Part shown: positions 10,610 through 19,335 of the stretch, piece after piece
Position numbering within the stretch: the stretch's first letter is position 1
Layout: the number at the start of each line of letters is the position of its first letter
Assembly: GCF_000511355.1 (NCBI RefSeq)
Contig: NC_023135.1
Span: forward strand, 1,576,371-1,640,370
DNA: 64,000 bases
From: Leisingera methylohalidivorans DSM 14336
GTDB taxonomy: Bacteria > Pseudomonadota > Alphaproteobacteria > Rhodobacterales > Rhodobacteraceae
Reading direction: 5' to 3'
Notes under the pieces: generated by a model
Databases searched by the model: none
What the model was told of the DNA's origin: nothing
Seen by the model: the letters and a program-made list of their open reading frames with translations, nothing else
Made by a program: the position numbers and the translations under genes

Positions 10610-10971
10610 TCAGACAGGGTACTCGCCGCTGCTGGCAAAGTAGGCAACAAGCTGGAAACGGGCCCCACGCTTACTCAAAAAGGCGAAGCCGATTTTCGCC
10701 ATTTGACGCCAGCGCGCTTCTACGGCAAATTCGCCGATACCTGAAATTGTCACGGTTTGCATCTGTGCCAGTTCAAATGTGCTCTGCCCCTCGGGGGGGA
10801 GGCTGCAAACCCCTGGTAGCTGATGTTGTATAGGAGTGCTCCGGCCTGAGCATCAGTAAGGCTGATCACACACGGCAGGTTCCGGCTGAGACAGGGCGCC
10901 ATCGGAATTGGTTTTTTTTCGTGTAAGGACTGGAAGCTGCCATGCAGCCGCACCCTGATATTGCCGTCCAT
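10610..10971 (-). pseudogene. PilZ-like c-di-GMP-binding protein with a single frameshift
   Basis: Reading leftwards from ATG 10971, the first frame gives MDGNIRVRLHG, then LSRNLPCVISLTDAQAG and LLYNISYQGFAASPP. The middle has the N-x-S-x-x-G motif of PilZ domains, with an arginine ahead in the position of the RxxxR loop. At a run of six C on the coding strand (G6 at 10793-10798) the frame is lost. In the shifted frame it continues as EGQSTFELAQMQTV, EFAVEARWRQMAKIGFAFLSK and ends SSGEYPV before TGA at 10610-10612. One extra C restores 120 codons, a typical size for a lone PilZ domain, and the WRQMAKIGFAFL end fits the conserved C-terminal strand. Both halves read as one protein, so the lesion is recent, a sequencing error, or slippage. 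Confidence 0.6.
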
Positions 10972-11051
10972 CAGGTATTGATAGGCGAAACGGGTAACCA
11001 AATATGAACTGCCGGCACGATGCCTGCGCGAAATGCGGGAAATGCGGGAAA

Positions 11052-11128
<77 letters not shown>

Positions 11129-11246
11129 GTCGTTAAAGCGGGGTATAACCGTGCATCGCTGCCTCTGCAACGGGAAAAAACGGCTGTTTACAAATTCATG
11201 AGCTCAGCTGCAGGCAACTTAAATCAGCGGGCGTATTGAAATAAAA

Positions 11247-11272
11247 AAGCCCGCACCAAGATGTGCAGGCTT
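11247..11272 (-). terminator. Rho-independent terminator of the YcbK-like gene
   Basis: On the minus strand AAGCCTGCAC, a six-base loop, and GTGCGGGCTT form a stem with one mismatch, followed by a run of T (A6 at 11243-11248 on the plus strand). It starts 25 bases past the stop of the gene at 11297. Confidence 0.75.
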
Positions 11273-11296
11273 GCATTCAACGCAAAGAAACGATGG

Positions 11297-11866
11297 TTAG
11301 CCGCGCCAAGTACGGACAACGCCGCAGTCCATATGCACGAAATTCGAACGCTGGTATTTACCGACACCGCCGGCATGACAGGCCTCGGCGGCCTTGGCCA
11401 TTTGCGACACCGACCGCGACGCCAGCCGTAGATCGGCAGCTTGGCCGCGCATATGCAGGGAGTTTTTGGCGACCCCGCGCGAGCGGCTGCGCAGCATTGC
11501 ATTGGTTTTCGGGCTGCGGTAGCCGGACAACAGCATATAGGGCTCGTTCACATCCAGCAGATTGTGCGAAGCGGCCATGATGTCGATGGTGCGCAGGTCC
11601 ATCTCTTTGACTTGATCAGTCCGCCAATCGCGCATGAAGTGATTGACTTCTTTTACTGCATCTTTGATGTACTGGCCATCAATCCAATAAACCATATCCA
11701 GGCGTTCGCCAGTGCGGCCAGAATACATGCGGATCCGGCGGATATCGCCGCCGCCGCGTAAAAAGCCTGCTGCATTGGAAAAAGTCGGGGCTGCTGCCAC
11801 TGCGGTTGCAGCAAATACACCCAAAAGAGAACGCCGGGAGATCCCCGTGCCCGTGGTTTTCGCCAT
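11297..11866 (-). CDS. YcbK-like (DUF882) exported peptidase-fold protein
   Basis: The 189-residue product has a twin-arginine signal (GISRRSLLG followed by a hydrophobic stretch and an AxA-like site near residue 31). It then has a DUF882/YcbK domain related to M15 D-alanyl-D-alanine carboxypeptidases. The zinc-site pattern is visible in LLSGYRSPKTN, SLHMRGQAADLR and a C-terminal FVHMDCG. ATG 11866 was chosen; an upstream GTG at 11872 adds two residues. It should act in the periplasm on peptidoglycan. It is divergent from an L,D-transpeptidase gene, the same pair (YcbK and YcbB) found together in E. coli, which supports a joint cell-wall role. Confidence 0.88.
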   Translation of the reverse strand: MAKTTGTGISRRSLLGVFAATAVAAAPTFSNAAGFLRGGGDIRRIRMYSGRTGERLDMVYWIDGQYIKDAVKEVNHFMRDWRTDQVKEMDLRTIDIMAASHNLLDVNEPYMLLSGYRSPKTNAMLRSRSRGVAKNSLHMRGQAADLRLASRSVSQMAKAAEACHAGGVGKYQRSNFVHMDCGVVRTWRG

Positions 11867-12214
11867 TTTCACTGCGCCGTCCCGTACGCTTCTAGTCCTG
11901 CCTAATCGCCCGATGTTACGGGCTCGCCAACTGTCTTAGTTAACGTGCGGCATGTATGGCACAGCCTGATTCAGGTTCCAACATTTCTTTGCCGGGCTAC
12001 AATGGATCGCCCGTTTTTCGGCAATTTCTTGCGCAAAAGGGGAGGGTCAGGGAACTTTTCCCCAAGACTGTCGTTACAGGTCTTCTTAGACGCGGCATCG
12101 GTGCATCAATGTTAACTTTTCGCGATTGTGAATGGACAACACCGGCTGGCATTTACCAGAATTTCAGGTAGGCACCGCTAAGATTAGAAAAAATCGGCTC
12201 AAGGACCGGATATT

Positions 12215-13843
12215 ATGACGCGCGCATCCGCAGGAAACTTTATGCCGGGGATTAAAGCAGGGCTGTTTGCCCTGGCATTGGGCGGCCTGACTGCCGGGAC
12301 TGTTGCGAGTTCGGCGCAGGCTGAAATCTCGGCGGCTTTCCGCCAAGCTGTCGCTGAAGCAGCCTCCGGCAGCGATTCTGTGGCCAAATTCTACCGTGAA
12401 AACGGATATCAGGCGATTTGGACTGGCTCGGATGAGGCATCGCGCCAGCGCCGGAACGCTCTGTTGGCAGCCTTGAACGAAACCAGCGCCCACGGGCTGC
12501 CGGACCGCTCGGCCGAAGTCAGTGCGCTGATGCAGCAGATGCGGGGCGTCCGCACCACACGGGACATCGGTTCCATCGAGGCCGCGCTGAGCCAGGCACT
12601 GGTGGATTATGCGACAGAGCTGCAAACCGGCCTGCTGGTGCCGTCGCGGATCGACGGTGGCATGGTGCGCAAGAAACACACGGTTGACGGTTCCGGCTTT
12701 TTGGCAGGCATCCGGGATCAACAGCCTTATGCCTATATGCGTAGCTTGGTGCCGGTGTCACCTCAATACCGTGGCTTGATGCGCGAAAAACTGCGGCTGG
12801 AGCAGATTCTTGCGGCCGGCGGCTGGGGACCGGCGGTCAATGCTAAGAAGCTGGAACCCGGCGATCAGGGCCCGGCAGTCATTGCCCTGCGGAACCGGCT
12901 GATGGCGATGGGTTATCTGCAGCGGAGTGCTGCACGCAGCTATGACGCGGCGCTGGAAAAGGCTGTGCAAGACTTTCAATCCGATCATGGCTTGGAGACT
13001 GATGGCGTGGCGGGCGCAGGCACGATCACCGAGGTAAACAAACCCGTCTCCAACCGCTTGAAATCGATCATTGTCGCGATGGAGCGCGAGCGCTGGCTTA
13101 AACCTGACCGCGGAGAGCGGCATATTCTGGTTAACCAGACTGATTTCACTGCCAAGATCGTTGACAACGGTGATGTGACCTTCGAGACGCGATCTGTGAT
13201 CGGCAAGAACACGCATGACCGCCGCAGCCCCGAGTTCTCGGATGAGATGGAGCATATGGTGATCAATCCGAGCTGGTACGTGCCGCGCTCGATCATCACC
13301 AAGGAGTATTTGCCCAAGCTGCAGAGCAACCCCAATGCAGTCGGCCATATCCAGATCACCGACCGGCGCGGCCGGGTGGTGAACCGCGGCTCTGCCGATT
13401 TCTCGCAGTACAACGCGCGCAACTTCCCGTTTTCCATGCGCCAGCCGCCGAGCAGCCGCAATGCGCTGGGGCTGGTCAAGTTCATGTTCCCGAACAAATA
13501 CAACATCTATCTGCACGACACCCCGCAGAAGAGTCTGTTTGCCCGCGAAGTGCGCGCTTTCTCGCACGGCTGTATCCGTCTGGCGCAACCGTTTGAATTT
13601 GCTTACGCGCTGCTGGCGAAGCAGAGCGAAAACCCCAAGGATTTCTTCCACCGTATCCTGAGCAGTGGCAAGGAAACCAAGGTAGCGCTGGAGCAAAAAG
13701 TGCCGGTTCATATTATCTACCGGACGGCGGTTGTGACGCGCAAAGGCCGCGCTGAGTTCCGCCGCGATGTCTATGGCCGCGACGCCAAAGTTTGGGCGGC
13801 GCTGGAGCGGGCGGGGGTGGTGCTGCCTGGCGTTCAGGGGTAA
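12215..13843 (+). CDS. L,D-transpeptidase (YcbB/LdtD type)
   Basis: This 542-residue exported enzyme has an N-terminal hydrophobic signal ending near SSAQAE. A scaffold domain follows, then a peptidoglycan-binding-1 domain around residues 210-270 (LEPGDQGPAVIALRNRLMAMGYL), and a YkuD catalytic domain from about residue 300. The active site is SHGCIR with Cys453, preceded by the conserved histidine in NIYLHDTPQKSLF. It makes 3-3 cross-links in peptidoglycan or attaches proteins to it in the periplasm. The start ATG 12215 has AAGGA at 12201-12205. The divergent neighbour is the YcbK-like gene. The 350 bases between them hold no further gene that I can see. Confidence 0.93.
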   Translation: MTRASAGNFMPGIKAGLFALALGGLTAGTVASSAQAEISAAFRQAVAEAASGSDSVAKFYRENGYQAIWTGSDEASRQRRNALLAALNETSAHGLPDRSAEVSALMQQMRGVRTTRDIGSIEAALSQALVDYATELQTGLLVPSRIDGGMVRKKHTVDGSGFLAGIRDQQPYAYMRSLVPVSPQYRGLMREKLRLEQILAAGGWGPAVNAKKLEPGDQGPAVIALRNRLMAMGYLQRSAARSYDAALEKAVQDFQSDHGLETDGVAGAGTITEVNKPVSNRLKSIIVAMERERWLKPDRGERHILVNQTDFTAKIVDNGDVTFETRSVIGKNTHDRRSPEFSDEMEHMVINPSWYVPRSIITKEYLPKLQSNPNAVGHIQITDRRGRVVNRGSADFSQYNARNFPFSMRQPPSSRNALGLVKFMFPNKYNIYLHDTPQKSLFAREVRAFSHGCIRLAQPFEFAYALLAKQSENPKDFFHRILSSGKETKVALEQKVPVHIIYRTAVVTRKGRAEFRRDVYGRDAKVWAALERAGVVLPGVQG

Positions 13844-13882
13844 ATACAAGGCCCACACAGGATTATTCTGAAAGGGCCTGCC

Positions 13883-14956
13883 ATGTTCACAATCCGCCAG
13901 ATCGCTGAGTCCCTGGGAACCGAGGCCCAGGGCGACCTGGATCTGCAAATTGCAGGTGCGGCGGAACCGCAGGATGCCCATGCGGATCAGATCGCCATGG
14001 CCATGGCCCCGAAATATGCCGAAGGCCTGCAAACAGGCAATGCGCAGGCAGCGGTGCTATGGGAGGGGGCGGATTGGCAGTCTTTTGGGTTGAAGGCCGC
14101 CATCTTTGCTCCGCGGCCACGAATGACCTTGTCCGGCGTTACAGCAATGCTGGACCGCGGGCAGGGCATCCCTCCTGGCATTCATCCCTCGGCCGTCATT
14201 GATCCGGCGGCTGACATTGGCGAAGACGTGACCGTGGGCCCGCTGGCTGTCATCGGCGCAGGTGCGAAAATCGGTGCCCGATCGGTCATCGGTCCGCACT
14301 GTTACATCGGGACGGATGTCGTCATTGGCGAGGATGCCATTCTGCGCGAAATGGTCTCGGTCGGAGCCCGTGCGATCATCGGCAAGCGCTTTCGTGCCCA
14401 GCCCGGTGCCCGGGTAGGCGGCGACGGATTTTCCTATGTGACACCTGAAGTCTCCGGCGCTGAAAACGCCCGTAAAACATTGGGAGATCAGGGTGAAGCC
14501 AAGGCACAGGCCTGGGTCCGTATCCACTCGTTAGGCGCAGTCACCATTGGAGATGACGTGGAAATCGGCTCTAACTGCACGCTGGACAACGGCACTATCC
14601 GTGACACGGTGATCGGCAGCGGCAGCAAACTCGACAACCTTGTGCATGTCGGGCACAACACACGGGTCGGCAATGACTGCCTGCTTTGCGGCCAGACAGG
14701 TATCTCCGGCTCGGTCGATATTGGCAACAACGTGGTGCTGGGCGGCCAATGCGGCGTGGTCGACAATATTTTCATCGGTGACGGGGTGATCGCCGGCGGC
14801 GGCACCAAGATCCTCTCAAACGTTCCGGCCGGCCGGGTCATCATGGGCTATCCCGGCGTCAAAATGGAAACCCACACTGAGATGTACAAAGCACAGCGCC
14901 GCCTGCCGCGTTTGATGCGTGACATCGAATTGTTAAAAAAGGCTGTTTTCAAGTAA
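13883..14956 (+). CDS. lpxD: UDP-3-O-(3-hydroxyacyl)glucosamine N-acyltransferase LpxD
   Basis: The 357-residue protein starts with the LpxD N-terminal uridine-binding domain, then runs into a left-handed beta-helix of hexapeptide repeats (I-G-x-x-x-x, about residues 100-310). The catalytic region HVGHNTRVGNDCLLCGQ contains the expected His-Val-Gly-His. The C-terminal helix ends QRRLPRLMRDIELLKK. It adds the N-linked 3-hydroxyacyl chain in lipid A synthesis at the inner face of the inner membrane, taking the chain from acyl-ACP. Here it is followed by an ACP and a ketoacyl synthase rather than the usual fabZ-lpxA, an arrangement worth noting. Confidence 0.95.
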   Translation: MFTIRQIAESLGTEAQGDLDLQIAGAAEPQDAHADQIAMAMAPKYAEGLQTGNAQAAVLWEGADWQSFGLKAAIFAPRPRMTLSGVTAMLDRGQGIPPGIHPSAVIDPAADIGEDVTVGPLAVIGAGAKIGARSVIGPHCYIGTDVVIGEDAILREMVSVGARAIIGKRFRAQPGARVGGDGFSYVTPEVSGAENARKTLGDQGEAKAQAWVRIHSLGAVTIGDDVEIGSNCTLDNGTIRDTVIGSGSKLDNLVHVGHNTRVGNDCLLCGQTGISGSVDIGNNVVLGGQCGVVDNIFIGDGVIAGGGTKILSNVPAGRVIMGYPGVKMETHTEMYKAQRRLPRLMRDIELLKKAVFK

Positions 14957-15004
14957 CGGCGGAATAACTACATCTGCCTCAGCTAAAACGTCGGGGGTTT
15001 CTAT

Positions 15005-15262
15005 ATGAGCACGCAGGACAAGGTCATTGCAATTATTGCTGAACAGGCGGTTCTTGAGCCGTCGGATGTGACCCTTGACAGCACGTTGGAGGATCTGGGC
15101 ATCGACAGCCTGGGCCTGGTTGAAAGCATCTTTGCCATTGAAGAAGAATTTGATGTTTCGATCCCCTTCAACGCCAACGAACCCGAAAACAGTGATTTCA
15201 ACATTTCCAATGTCGCGGCAATCGTCGCAGGTATCGACAAGCTGATCTTGGAAAAAGCGTGA
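15005..15262 (+). CDS. Acyl carrier protein (specialised copy)
   Basis: This 85-residue ACP carries the phosphopantetheine serine at residue 35 in GIDSLGLVE, and an acidic helix II follows (IFAIEEEFD). It is distinct from the housekeeping AcpP, which has DSLDTVE and normally sits in the fab cluster. The C-terminal part (NEPENSDFNISNVAAIV) is longer than usual. It is eight bases ahead of a ketoacyl-ACP synthase and 48 bases after lpxD, suggesting a carrier devoted to one product. Roles such as a lipid A acyl-chain carrier (compare AcpXL) or an ornithine-lipid carrier are guesses. Confidence 0.92.
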   Translation: MSTQDKVIAIIAEQAVLEPSDVTLDSTLEDLGIDSLGLVESIFAIEEEFDVSIPFNANEPENSDFNISNVAAIVAGIDKLILEKA

Positions 15263-15270
15263 TATAGCTG

Positions 15271-16479
15271 ATGAAGCGCGTCGTCATCACCGGGGCTGGA
15301 ACCATCAATGCCCTTGGCCATTCCGTTGCCGCTACTTTGGAAGCCATGCGCGAAGGCCGCTGCGGCATCGGAGAGCTGCAGTTCCGCGATGTGGACCGGT
15401 TGGCGATCCGCATCGGTGGCCAGGTCCGCGGGTTCGAGGCTGAGGGGCGGTTCAACCGGCAGCAGATAAGCCTTTATGACCGGTTCACTCAGTTCACTCT
15501 TACTGCAGCAAAAGAGGCGATTGAGCAGTCAGGTCTTGAGTTCCATGGCGATCTGTCTGCCAAGGCCGGCGTGGTTCTGGGCAATTCCGGCGGCGGCATG
15601 CAGACGCTGGATGAGAACTACCGCAGCGTTTACGAGGACGGCAAGAACCGGGTGCATCCCTTTGTTGTGCCCAAGCTGATGAACAATGCGGCAGCCGGCC
15701 ATGTGTCAATGCAGTTCAACCTCAAGGGCCCCAGTTTCACTGTGTCCACGGCCTGCGCCTCTTCCAACCATGCAATGGCGCAAGCGTTCCAGATGGTGCG
15801 CTCGGGCATGAGCCCGGCGATGATTACCGGCGGCTCTGAATCCATGCTGTGCTTTGGCGGCGTCAAGGCCTGGGAAGGTCTGAGGGTGATGTCCAAGGAT
15901 GCCTGCCGTCCGTTCAGCGCCAACCGGAATGGCATGGTGCAAGGCGAGGGCGCAGGCATTTTCGTGTTCGAGGAATATGAGCATGCCAGGGCGCGCGGTG
16001 CGGAAATCCTGTGCGAAGTCATCGGCTTTGCCATGTCCTCGGACGCTTCCGACATCGTGATGCCCAGCAAACAGGGGGCCGCCAGAGCGATTTCCGGCGC
16101 GCTGCAGGATGCGCGCGCGGATGCCTCGGATGTTGGATATATCAATGCCCACGGCACCGGCACAGCGGCCAATGACAAGACCGAATGCGCGGCCGTGGCA
16201 GATGTGTTCGGTCCGCATGCGGACAGGCTGATGATCTCCTCCACCAAATCGATGCATGGCCATCTGATTGGCGGCACCGGCGCGGTGGAGCTTTTGGCCT
16301 GTATAATGGCGTTGCGCGACGGGGTGATTGCGCCGACGATCGGCTATGAAGAACCCGACCCGGAATGTGCGCTGGATGTGGTGCCGAACGAGGCCCGGGA
16401 AGCCAAAGTTGATGTGGCGCTGTCCAATGCTTTTGCCTTTGGCGGGCTCAACGCGGTGCTGGCGCTGCGCAAGATCTGA
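15271..16479 (+). CDS. Beta-ketoacyl-ACP synthase (FabF-like)
   Basis: The 402-residue thiolase-fold condensing enzyme has the FabF/FabB triad Cys162 (STACASSNH), His294 (NAHGTGT) and His329 (SMHGHLIGGTGAVE). It condenses acyl-ACP with malonyl-ACP to extend a chain by two carbons. Its coupling to a dedicated ACP and lpxD suggests a special acyl chain, perhaps destined for lipid A, rather than bulk fatty acid synthesis. A polyketide-like role is possible, but there are no further modules. A GC-rich stem-loop follows 15 bases after the stop. Confidence 0.9.
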   Translation: MKRVVITGAGTINALGHSVAATLEAMREGRCGIGELQFRDVDRLAIRIGGQVRGFEAEGRFNRQQISLYDRFTQFTLTAAKEAIEQSGLEFHGDLSAKAGVVLGNSGGGMQTLDENYRSVYEDGKNRVHPFVVPKLMNNAAAGHVSMQFNLKGPSFTVSTACASSNHAMAQAFQMVRSGMSPAMITGGSESMLCFGGVKAWEGLRVMSKDACRPFSANRNGMVQGEGAGIFVFEEYEHARARGAEILCEVIGFAMSSDASDIVMPSKQGAARAISGALQDARADASDVGYINAHGTGTAANDKTECAAVADVFGPHADRLMISSTKSMHGHLIGGTGAVELLACIMALRDGVIAPTIGYEEPDPECALDVVPNEAREAKVDVALSNAFAFGGLNAVLALRKI

Positions 16480-16493
16480 CCCCGTCATGCAAA

Positions 16494-16521
16494 ACGCCGC
16501 GGCCCAAAAGGGGCGCGGCGT
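16494..16521. terminator. Stem-loop between the ketoacyl synthase and the ialB-type gene
   Basis: Arms ACGCCGCGGCCC and GGGGCGCGGCGT (one mismatch) around AAAA are flanked by A and T tracts. It lies between two convergent genes and may stop transcription from both sides. Confidence 0.75.
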
Positions 16522-16548
16522 CTTCTTTCACTTAACCGAAAACGCGGC

Positions 16549-17187
16549 TTATTGCTTGACCACATCCACCACGTCAAAGCCGGCGGTGAAGCCGCTCAGA
16601 GACAGTTTCATCTGCACTACCTGATCCGGTGCTGGCGCCGGGCGCAGCGACAGGATAGCTTCCTTGCCTTTCCGGAAGGCGTCGATATCGCCCTGGGTCA
16701 GGCCGATCTGCGCCACGCAGCCCAGCGGATTGCAAAAGGAATAGTTGTAGCGTTTGGCCGGCGCACCATCAATCGAGATGGTCAGCGCGGCAGGCAGTAA
16801 GGTTTCCAGCGGCACGATGACGGTGGCCCCGGCTACGGCTTGGCCGCCCTGCTGCTCGATACGGAACAGCGATACTTCGGCTATCGGGTTGCCTTGCGGG
16901 CCTGCCAGCACCTGCAGAAGCGAGCACGGATCGGTGCCGCTTTCGGTTTTGATGCAGGCCAGATCCCAATCACCGTGTTTTTCCTTGGAGTAGCGTTCGC
17001 CAGCCCGGGGGCCGTCGGCGACCGGTTCGCCCAGGTCCAGAAGCTGATCTGCGGTAGATTCCGTTTGCTCTGTCTGCTCAGCGGATTCCGCCCCCGCGGT
17101 CTCTTCCGCGGCTGTTTCTTGCGCCGCCAGCGGGGCGCTCATGGCCAGCACTGCGGCAAGCGTGATCGGGGTCAGGGACTTCAACAT
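16549..17187 (-). CDS. Invasion-associated locus B (IalB) family protein
   Basis: This 212-residue protein has a Sec signal (LTPITLAAVLAMSAPLAAQE), then a low-complexity acidic Glu/Thr-rich stretch of about 25 residues. The IalB domain follows (KHGDWDLACIK, the middle VPLETLLPAALTISIDG and a C-terminal FCNPLGC). Two cysteine pairs (near residues 78 and 87, and in FCNPLGC) probably form disulfides in the periplasm. The family is widespread in alphaproteobacteria; its first member affects erythrocyte invasion in Bartonella, but in free-living Roseobacters the function is unknown. It is convergent to the ketoacyl synthase and monocistronic by position. Confidence 0.9.
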   Translation of the reverse strand: MLKSLTPITLAAVLAMSAPLAAQETAAEETAGAESAEQTEQTESTADQLLDLGEPVADGPRAGERYSKEKHGDWDLACIKTESGTDPCSLLQVLAGPQGNPIAEVSLFRIEQQGGQAVAGATVIVPLETLLPAALTISIDGAPAKRYNYSFCNPLGCVAQIGLTQGDIDAFRKGKEAILSLRPAPAPDQVVQMKLSLSGFTAGFDVVDVVKQ

Positions 17188-17682
17188 GAATGCCTCATTT
17201 TTCTAAAGACGCTGGTTTTGCGTCTACCACGCCGGCCGGGTGGTGTCAGGCCGATAACAAACGATCAGGGGGGAATCCGCCCAATATGTTTCAAGCCCGG
17301 AAGTCACTGTATCCGCACAAAAAAGGGAACCCGATGGCCCCCTTTTTCGTGTTGTGTCTCCCCGTCGGACTGGCCGACTTAGTTATTGTGTAGGACGTTA
17401 CGAAAGGGCCGGCCATCGGTCAACATGCAAGTTCAAAAAAATGCAATGCAGCTCGTATTTGTTGGAAATCACTGGGTTTGCCGGAATTTTGCAATGTTGA
17501 ATGCCCGGTTTCCCAGCAGTTTCCGGGAAAAAGAAGGCCGTGCACAAGGCACGGCCAGTCTGACAGGGAGGAAATGTCCGCCACGGCAACCGCATTCGCA
17601 GGGGCGGGCAAGATTGACTATCGCACTGAAAAGTTAACGTTGTATTGTTGTCCACAGGGAAGAGAACAGGCAGGGGACAGGC
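17188..17682. other. Intergenic stretch with one hairpin and no convincing gene
   Basis: About 495 bases separate two divergent genes. The only structure seen is a perfect eight-base stem (GGCCGTGC / GCACGGCC, 17536-17556). Short open frames here have no ribosome-binding site or recognisable content. Promoters for both flanking genes must lie here but could not be assigned. Confidence 0.6.
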
Positions 17683-19227
17683 ATGGCTGACAGCATTTTT
17701 CTAGGCGGCGGCGGTGAGGATTATGTCGTGCCGCAGGGACTGGCATTGAAGTATGCCAATCGGCACGGGCTGATTGCCGGTGCAACGGGCACCGGCAAGA
17801 CGGTAACACTGCAGATTCTGGCTGAAGGATTTTCAAATGCAGGCGTGCCGGTGATTCTGGCGGATGTGAAGGGAGATCTGTCCGGCTTGGCCAAACCCGG
17901 CTCGACCGAGCGCAAACTGCATGGCGCCTTCATCAGCCGGGCGCAAAAAATCGGCTTTGCGGACTATGTTTATCACGCCTTCCCGGTGACTTTCTGGGAC
18001 CTTTATGGTGCCCAGGGCCATCCCGTTCGCACTACGGTTGCGGAAATTGGGCCGCTGCTGCTGTCCCGCCTGCTTGAGCTGAGCGAAGCCCAGGAAGGCA
18101 TACTGAACATCGCTTTCCGGCTTGCGGATGAAGAGGCGCTGCCGTTGTTGGACTTGAAGGACTTACAGGCATTGCTGGTCTGGATCGGCGAAAACCGGTC
18201 GCATCTGTCACTGCGGTATGGCAATGTCTCTTCCGCCTCGATCGGGGCCATTCAGCGGCGGCTTCTTGTGCTGGAGAACCAGGGCGGAGACCTGTTGTTC
18301 GGAGAGCCCGCGCTGGCGCTAAGCGACCTGATGCGCTGTGACGCAGCTGGCAAAGGCATGATCAACATCCTGGCCGCGGACAAGCTGATGGCCGCACCGG
18401 GGCTTTATTCCACTTTCCTTTTGTGGCTGCTGAGCGAACTGTTCGAGGAACTTCCCGAGGTCGGAGACCCTGAGAAGCCGCGGCTGGTTTTTTTCTTCGA
18501 CGAGGCGCATTTGCTGTTCGAGGACGCACCAAAGGCGCTGATCGACAAGGTTGAACAGGTGGCGCGGCTGATCCGGTCCAAAGGGGTGGGGATCTATTTC
18601 ATTACCCAGAACCCCGCCGATGTGCCGGAGGATATCCTCGGCCAGCTTGGCAACCGCATCCAGCACGCGCTGCGCGCCTTTACCGCCAAGGACCGCAGGA
18701 ACCTGAAACTGGCGGCGGAAACCTACCGCGAGAACCCGCGTTTTTCCACCGGGGAGGCCATTCGCGAGGTTGGCGTCGGGGAAGCCGTCACCTCAATGCT
18801 GCAGAAAAAGGGCGTTCCGGGCGTAGTGGAACGCACTCTGATCCGCCCGCCAAGTTCTCAACTCGGACCGGTTACGGCGCAGGAGCGGGAGGCCATGCTG
18901 AAAGCGTCGAACATGGCTGGAAAATACGACAAGCCGCTGGACCGGAGGTCAGCTTATGAAATTCTGGCACAGCGCGCGGCGGCGGCAGCGCAGGAAGCGG
19001 AAGCATCCGAGGTCGCAGCGGAAGAGGCCCCGCAGCCGATGACGCGGGAATTCAACGCGGCCCGCCGGTATTCCGGTTCCCGGGTCAGCCGGTCTTCTGC
19101 AAAGGCTACCCGGAAGAAGGACAGTTTCACCTCGGCAATGTCGGAAGCGGTGATAAAGGAACTGAAGGGCACGACCGGGCGCCGGATTGTCCGCGGCATT
19201 CTCGGCAGCCTGTTCAAAGGGCGCTGA
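17683..19227 (+). CDS. HerA/YjgR-type (DUF853) ATPase
   Basis: The 514-residue product is a HerA-like P-loop ATPase of the YjgR group. It has Walker A GATGTGKTVT near residue 35, Walker B RLVFFFDEAHLLF near residue 270, a sensor-like IYFITQNPADVPE and a downstream arginine-rich region. The last 80 residues are alanine- and glutamate-rich, then basic (TRKKDSF...), ending SLFKGR. HerA relatives move DNA with NurA, but the YjgR branch usually stands alone and its substrate is unknown; no nuclease neighbour is present here. The start is supported by a purine-rich AGGGGACAGGC just upstream. It ends convergently to the liv-type operon. Confidence 0.88.
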   Translation: MADSIFLGGGGEDYVVPQGLALKYANRHGLIAGATGTGKTVTLQILAEGFSNAGVPVILADVKGDLSGLAKPGSTERKLHGAFISRAQKIGFADYVYHAFPVTFWDLYGAQGHPVRTTVAEIGPLLLSRLLELSEAQEGILNIAFRLADEEALPLLDLKDLQALLVWIGENRSHLSLRYGNVSSASIGAIQRRLLVLENQGGDLLFGEPALALSDLMRCDAAGKGMINILAADKLMAAPGLYSTFLLWLLSELFEELPEVGDPEKPRLVFFFDEAHLLFEDAPKALIDKVEQVARLIRSKGVGIYFITQNPADVPEDILGQLGNRIQHALRAFTAKDRRNLKLAAETYRENPRFSTGEAIREVGVGEAVTSMLQKKGVPGVVERTLIRPPSSQLGPVTAQEREAMLKASNMAGKYDKPLDRRSAYEILAQRAAAAAQEAEASEVAAEEAPQPMTREFNAARRYSGSRVSRSSAKATRKKDSFTSAMSEAVIKELKGTTGRRIVRGILGSLFKGR

Positions 19228-19301
19228 ACAATCGAAAATGGGTTCGGCTGTCGCCAAACCCATGCCTCCGGCGGGAATATTTTCCACCAGAAGGAAGCAA
19301 A

Positions 19302-19332
19302 AAGCGCCGCCCGTATCTCCAGGGCGGCGCTT
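19302..19332 (-). terminator. Terminator of the liv-type operon
   Basis: On the minus strand AAGCGCCGCCC, a nine-base loop and GGGCGGCGCTT form a perfect 11-base stem followed by TTTT. It begins four bases past the livM-type stop. Confidence 0.9.
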
Positions 19333-19335
19333 GGT

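Noticed and set aside
12758..14032. A 424-codon open frame on the minus strand across the L,D-transpeptidase and lpxD genes
   Set aside because: It spans two well-supported genes in antisense and has no recognisable domain.
17386..17637. A possible small gene in the gap before the HerA-type gene
   Set aside because: It has no ribosome-binding site and no recognisable sequence, and competing frames of equal length overlap it.
17683..19227. The HerA-type ATPase as part of an anti-phage defence system
   Set aside because: It belongs to the common YjgR-like group and has no nuclease, Sir2 or other defence partner beside it.
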